Assembly (NCBI GenBank): GCA_003133425.1
Contig: PKXI01000305.1
Coordinates: 1 to 8,311, forward strand
Direction of reading: 5' to 3'
DNA length: 8,311 nt
DNA from: Acidobacteriaceae bacterium
GTDB lineage: Bacteria > Acidobacteriota > Terriglobia > Terriglobales > Acidobacteriaceae
Below the pieces are notes generated by a model. It was not told the DNA's origin and ran no database searches. It was given only the letters and a program-made list of their open reading frames with translations. Positions within the stretch are counted from its first letter, which is position 1; every line of letters starts with the position of its first letter. Below, piece by piece: positions 7,401 to 8,311 of the stretch. Position numbers and translations under genes: made by a program.

Positions 7401-7638
7401 GGTCGAAGGTTCAGTCCAGCGTTTGCGTCCGATCATGATGACCATGCTCGTAGCCACGTTGGGGCTGCTGCCGGCGGCTCTATCTCATGCCATCGGTTCG
7501 GATTCCCAGCGGCCATTTGCGATTGTCATTGTCGGCGGCCTGATCGCCAACCTGGTGATTGGCGTTTTCTTGATGCCGACCCTTTATGTCTGGATGGCCC
7601 GCGACAATGATGTGTTGGGGGAAGTTGACGCCGACTAA
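4489..7638 (+). CDS. czcA: CzcA/CusA-family heavy-metal efflux RND pump
   Basis: A 1049-residue inner-membrane proton/metal antiporter of full family length. It has helix 1 (about 13-31), a large periplasmic loop, helices 2-6 (about 348-505), helix 7 (about 534-554), a second periplasmic loop and helices 8-12 (about 873-1033). Helix 4 carries LGALDFGMVVDGSVVMIENI with D404, D410 and E417, matching the proton-relay signature of heavy-metal RND pumps. That signature favours divalent cations (Zn, Co, Cd, Ni). At the position of a CusA copper-binding methionine (PLEMVETT in E. coli CusA, from memory) this protein reads GFFNTEYF, which argues against Cu/Ag. FTLEAVEGRLFKPMAW in helix 5 and FLPHLDEGSIW after helix 7 are further family hallmarks. 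GGGGAG (4476-4481) precedes the ATG by seven bases, inside the end of czcB. Helix 10 reads FGVSVETGVIMIEFIN, with two glutamates where relatives usually have a neutral LNG or QNG. The frame is intact. Confidence 0.96.
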   Translation: MLRALVDFALKNRWLVLGGVVVLTAWGIVSFRNLPIEAYPDVANNYVQIITQWPGRSAEEIERQVTVPVEIQMAGIPHLTHLRSTTLAGLSSLMLIFDDDSTSDMNREHVLERLGQVNLPAGLVPQMGTDWSPVGQIYWYTLESTNPAYDVMEKKSLEDWTLEKSFKGVNGVVDVSSFGGPTKEYQIMLAPEKLVAYGLSISQVEQQVAANNSNGGGSFIEEGTQQINVQSLGLYSSVSDIENTVVKTTNGTAIKIKDIATVAQGPRIRLGQIGRATHLPNGDIVDNPDTVEGIVLLQKGDDSDPVLLGIHEEVNKLNGGILPKGVKIVPFLDRSDLVKFTVETVEHNLTAGVVLVSIILFLFLGNVRGAIIVALTIPFALLFAAICLDLIHIPANLLSLGALDFGMVVDGSVVMIENIVRHLSLENDKRTPTQKIRDAAHEVQRPVFFARGIIIASYLPIFTLEAVEGRLFKPMAWTVTFALIGALVFAILVAPVMGGIAFQKGAKEWQNPMMEWLTARYRTAVRAAIMHRNTTLGISMALFIIAIYLSFGGPIGSEFLPHLDEGSIWVRGTLPPSEGPTASIDFANKARLVMASFPEVTQVVSQTGRPDDGTDTAGFFNTEYFVDLKRKEQWRPVFHQNKEALIAAIDEQLEKFPGVLWNYSQPISDNMEEAVSGVKGELAVKLYGDNLRTLEHTAEIIQAQMGSVQGIEDLGIFRIVGQPNLNFTVDRDAAARWGINVADIQDALQTAIGSSALTQVQQGEARYDVTLRYDKQYRDTREAIEDVRLLAPSGERVSLAQLAKISTDDGAEQINREGGERYIAIKYSVRGRDLGSTVEEAISKVEHNVKLPSGYHLEWAGEYASQKRADKRMALVIPITVLVIFLILYTMFRSYKWSILVLVSVIMASIGGPLALFLTHTNFSVSSAVGFLALFGVSVETGVIMIEFINQLRSRRRGSEQFSKENIIEAAVEGSVQRLRPIMMTMLVATLGLLPAALSHAIGSDSQRPFAIVIVGGLIANLVIGVFLMPTLYVWMARDNDVLGEVDAD

Positions 7639-7664
7639 GCTATCGAGCAAACAATTCCGTACCG

Positions 7665-8072
7665 CTATTCGGCAAGATGGAGCGGCCGAAGAGTTCTTTC
7701 CACTAGCTTCGAAAACATGGCATGAGTCCGCGCATGTCTGGCAGCCAGTGCAGTGCTCCATCGTAAGCAACAACGGTTGCAGAAACATCCAATTGTTCTC
7801 TTTGCTGAAAGCTTGTCCAGACCGGAAAGAAACCGGGCGACGAGCTGTTTCTCTTCTTCCGGTGTCTTGGGCTTCGGAATATTGACCGCGCAGGTGTCAT
7901 CCAGCCCGCATTCGTACTTGGCTTTGCATTGCTCGGAAACAGGAACCCATGGATGATCCTTTTCAGGACTCTCCAGAGGAACCGGCAACGGCATCAGGTC
8001 TTCAGTTTCGAGATGAATCAGAGGGGTGCGATCAGTGCGTGACATCTCCCGCAGTCGGATGGGACGGCTCAT
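7665..8072 (-). pseudogene. Truncated, frameshifted HdrD-like [4Fe-4S] protein
   Basis: The leftward gene begins well: GGAGGAG (8087-8081) lies eight bases before ATG at 8072. About 88 codons read as a natural protein, including LIHLETEDLMPLPVPLE, CKAKYECGLDDTC and EEEKQLVARFLSGLDKL. At about 7811-7804 one base appears lost, and the sensible sequence moves to another frame: SKENNWMFLQPLLLTMEHC, then CTGCQTCADSC (a C-x2-C-x2-C-x3-C cluster motif), then HVFEASGKN. At about 7697-7687 a second indel restores the first frame (RPLHLAE, where relatives have RPTYRSE or similar), which then meets TAG at 7667-7665. Relatives as I know them are several hundred residues, with a second cluster motif and CCG domains like heterodisulfide reductase subunit D; all of that is missing. 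The break lies within about 30 bp of the czcA stop on the opposite strand. The product would lack an intact cluster, so the gene is dead unless the sequence is wrong. Confidence 0.7.
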
Positions 8073-8185
8073 TTGCGAACCTCCTCCGCAGGATTGGACG
8101 TTGCTATCTCGGCCCAGTTCTTCTTCCCGTCCGCATCTATGTGAGGTGCAGCCCAGGTCGGCCGATAGTTCAGAGCCGCCGCCAT
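8069..8185 (-). CDS. Small hypothetical ORF coupled to the broken Fe-S gene
   Basis: A 38-residue frame, MAAALNYRPTWAAPHIDADG followed by KKNWAEIATSNPAEEVRK. Its TGA overlaps the ATG of the Fe-S gene (ATGA), and its last codons contain that gene's ribosome binding site; such coupling is typical of real operons. GGAG six bases before ATG at 8185 supports this start. The frame stays open to ATGs at 8197 (42 residues) and 8275 (68 residues), the latter without a visible binding site. I do not recognise the family. It may be an intact small protein or the tail of a larger gene that has also decayed. Confidence 0.4.
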   Translation of the reverse strand: MAAALNYRPTWAAPHIDADGKKNWAEIATSNPAEEVRK

Positions 8186-8311
8186 CTTGCTCTCCATCGT
8201 GCCGCCCCGCTCATTTCGTTTGTCGTCCCAACGCACCGAATGCCAGGTGAAATACTTCCCTATGAAGTGCGACATTTGAGTAAAAGGGATTTACTGAGTC
8301 TCGCATAATAT

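Noticed and set aside
7669..7690. Possible czcA terminator (TTCGGC ... GCCGAA, ten-base loop)
   Set aside because: The stem is only six bases with a long loop and no T-run, and the same bases are explained by the Fe-S gene relic.
7586..8308. Several + strand frames after czcA
   Set aside because: They are antisense to the Fe-S gene and the small ORF, whose - strand frames have recognisable motifs and ribosome binding sites; the + frames have neither.

Overview
The window looks like chromosomal DNA of a Gram-negative soil bacterium, most probably an acidobacterium (Terriglobia-like). The Gram-negative assignment is firm, because the main operon encodes an outer-membrane channel and a trans-envelope pump. 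The phylum is an inference: two small membrane proteins, one intact on the + strand and one broken on the - strand, resemble uncharacterised proteins I associate with acidobacterial genomes. No search was possible here.

Positions 1563-7638 (+ strand) hold a compact, intact four-gene unit. It runs from a small two-helix membrane protein of unknown function to a TolC/CzcC-type outer-membrane channel, then a CzcB-type lipoprotein adaptor, then a CzcA-type heavy-metal RND pump. The last three are translationally coupled: czcC and czcB overlap in GTGA, and the czcB stop abuts the czcA ATG. Together they would form a tripartite pump moving metal ions across the outer membrane, driven by the proton gradient. 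The DFG-x3-DG-x4-EN signature in pump helix 4 favours divalent cations (Zn, Co, Cd, Ni) over Cu/Ag, but the metal cannot be read from sequence alone. No metal-responsive regulator lies in the window.

Both flanks read as decaying - strand genes. On the left, positions 573-147 are a small membrane protein gene with an in-frame TGA and a one-base slip in a run of seven G. Positions 1075-845 are a fragment of a RACo-type (DUF4445, ASKHA-fold) corrinoid-protein activator. On the right, positions 8072-7665 are the N-terminal part of an HdrD-like [4Fe-4S] protein. It still has a strong ribosome binding site and start codon but carries two frame-restoring lesions, then a stop just behind czcA. A small ORF (8185-8069) overlaps its start. 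The simplest reading is that an intact metal-efflux unit sits among remnants of older, redox- or corrinoid-related - strand genes.

The remaining stretches (574-844 and 1155-1562) hold no gene I can support. They contain a perfect 8-bp-stem hairpin, a 14-bp palindrome near a -10-like box, and two short reading-frame fragments that may be further relics. No tRNA, rRNA, CRISPR array, transposase or insertion-sequence ends were recognised.
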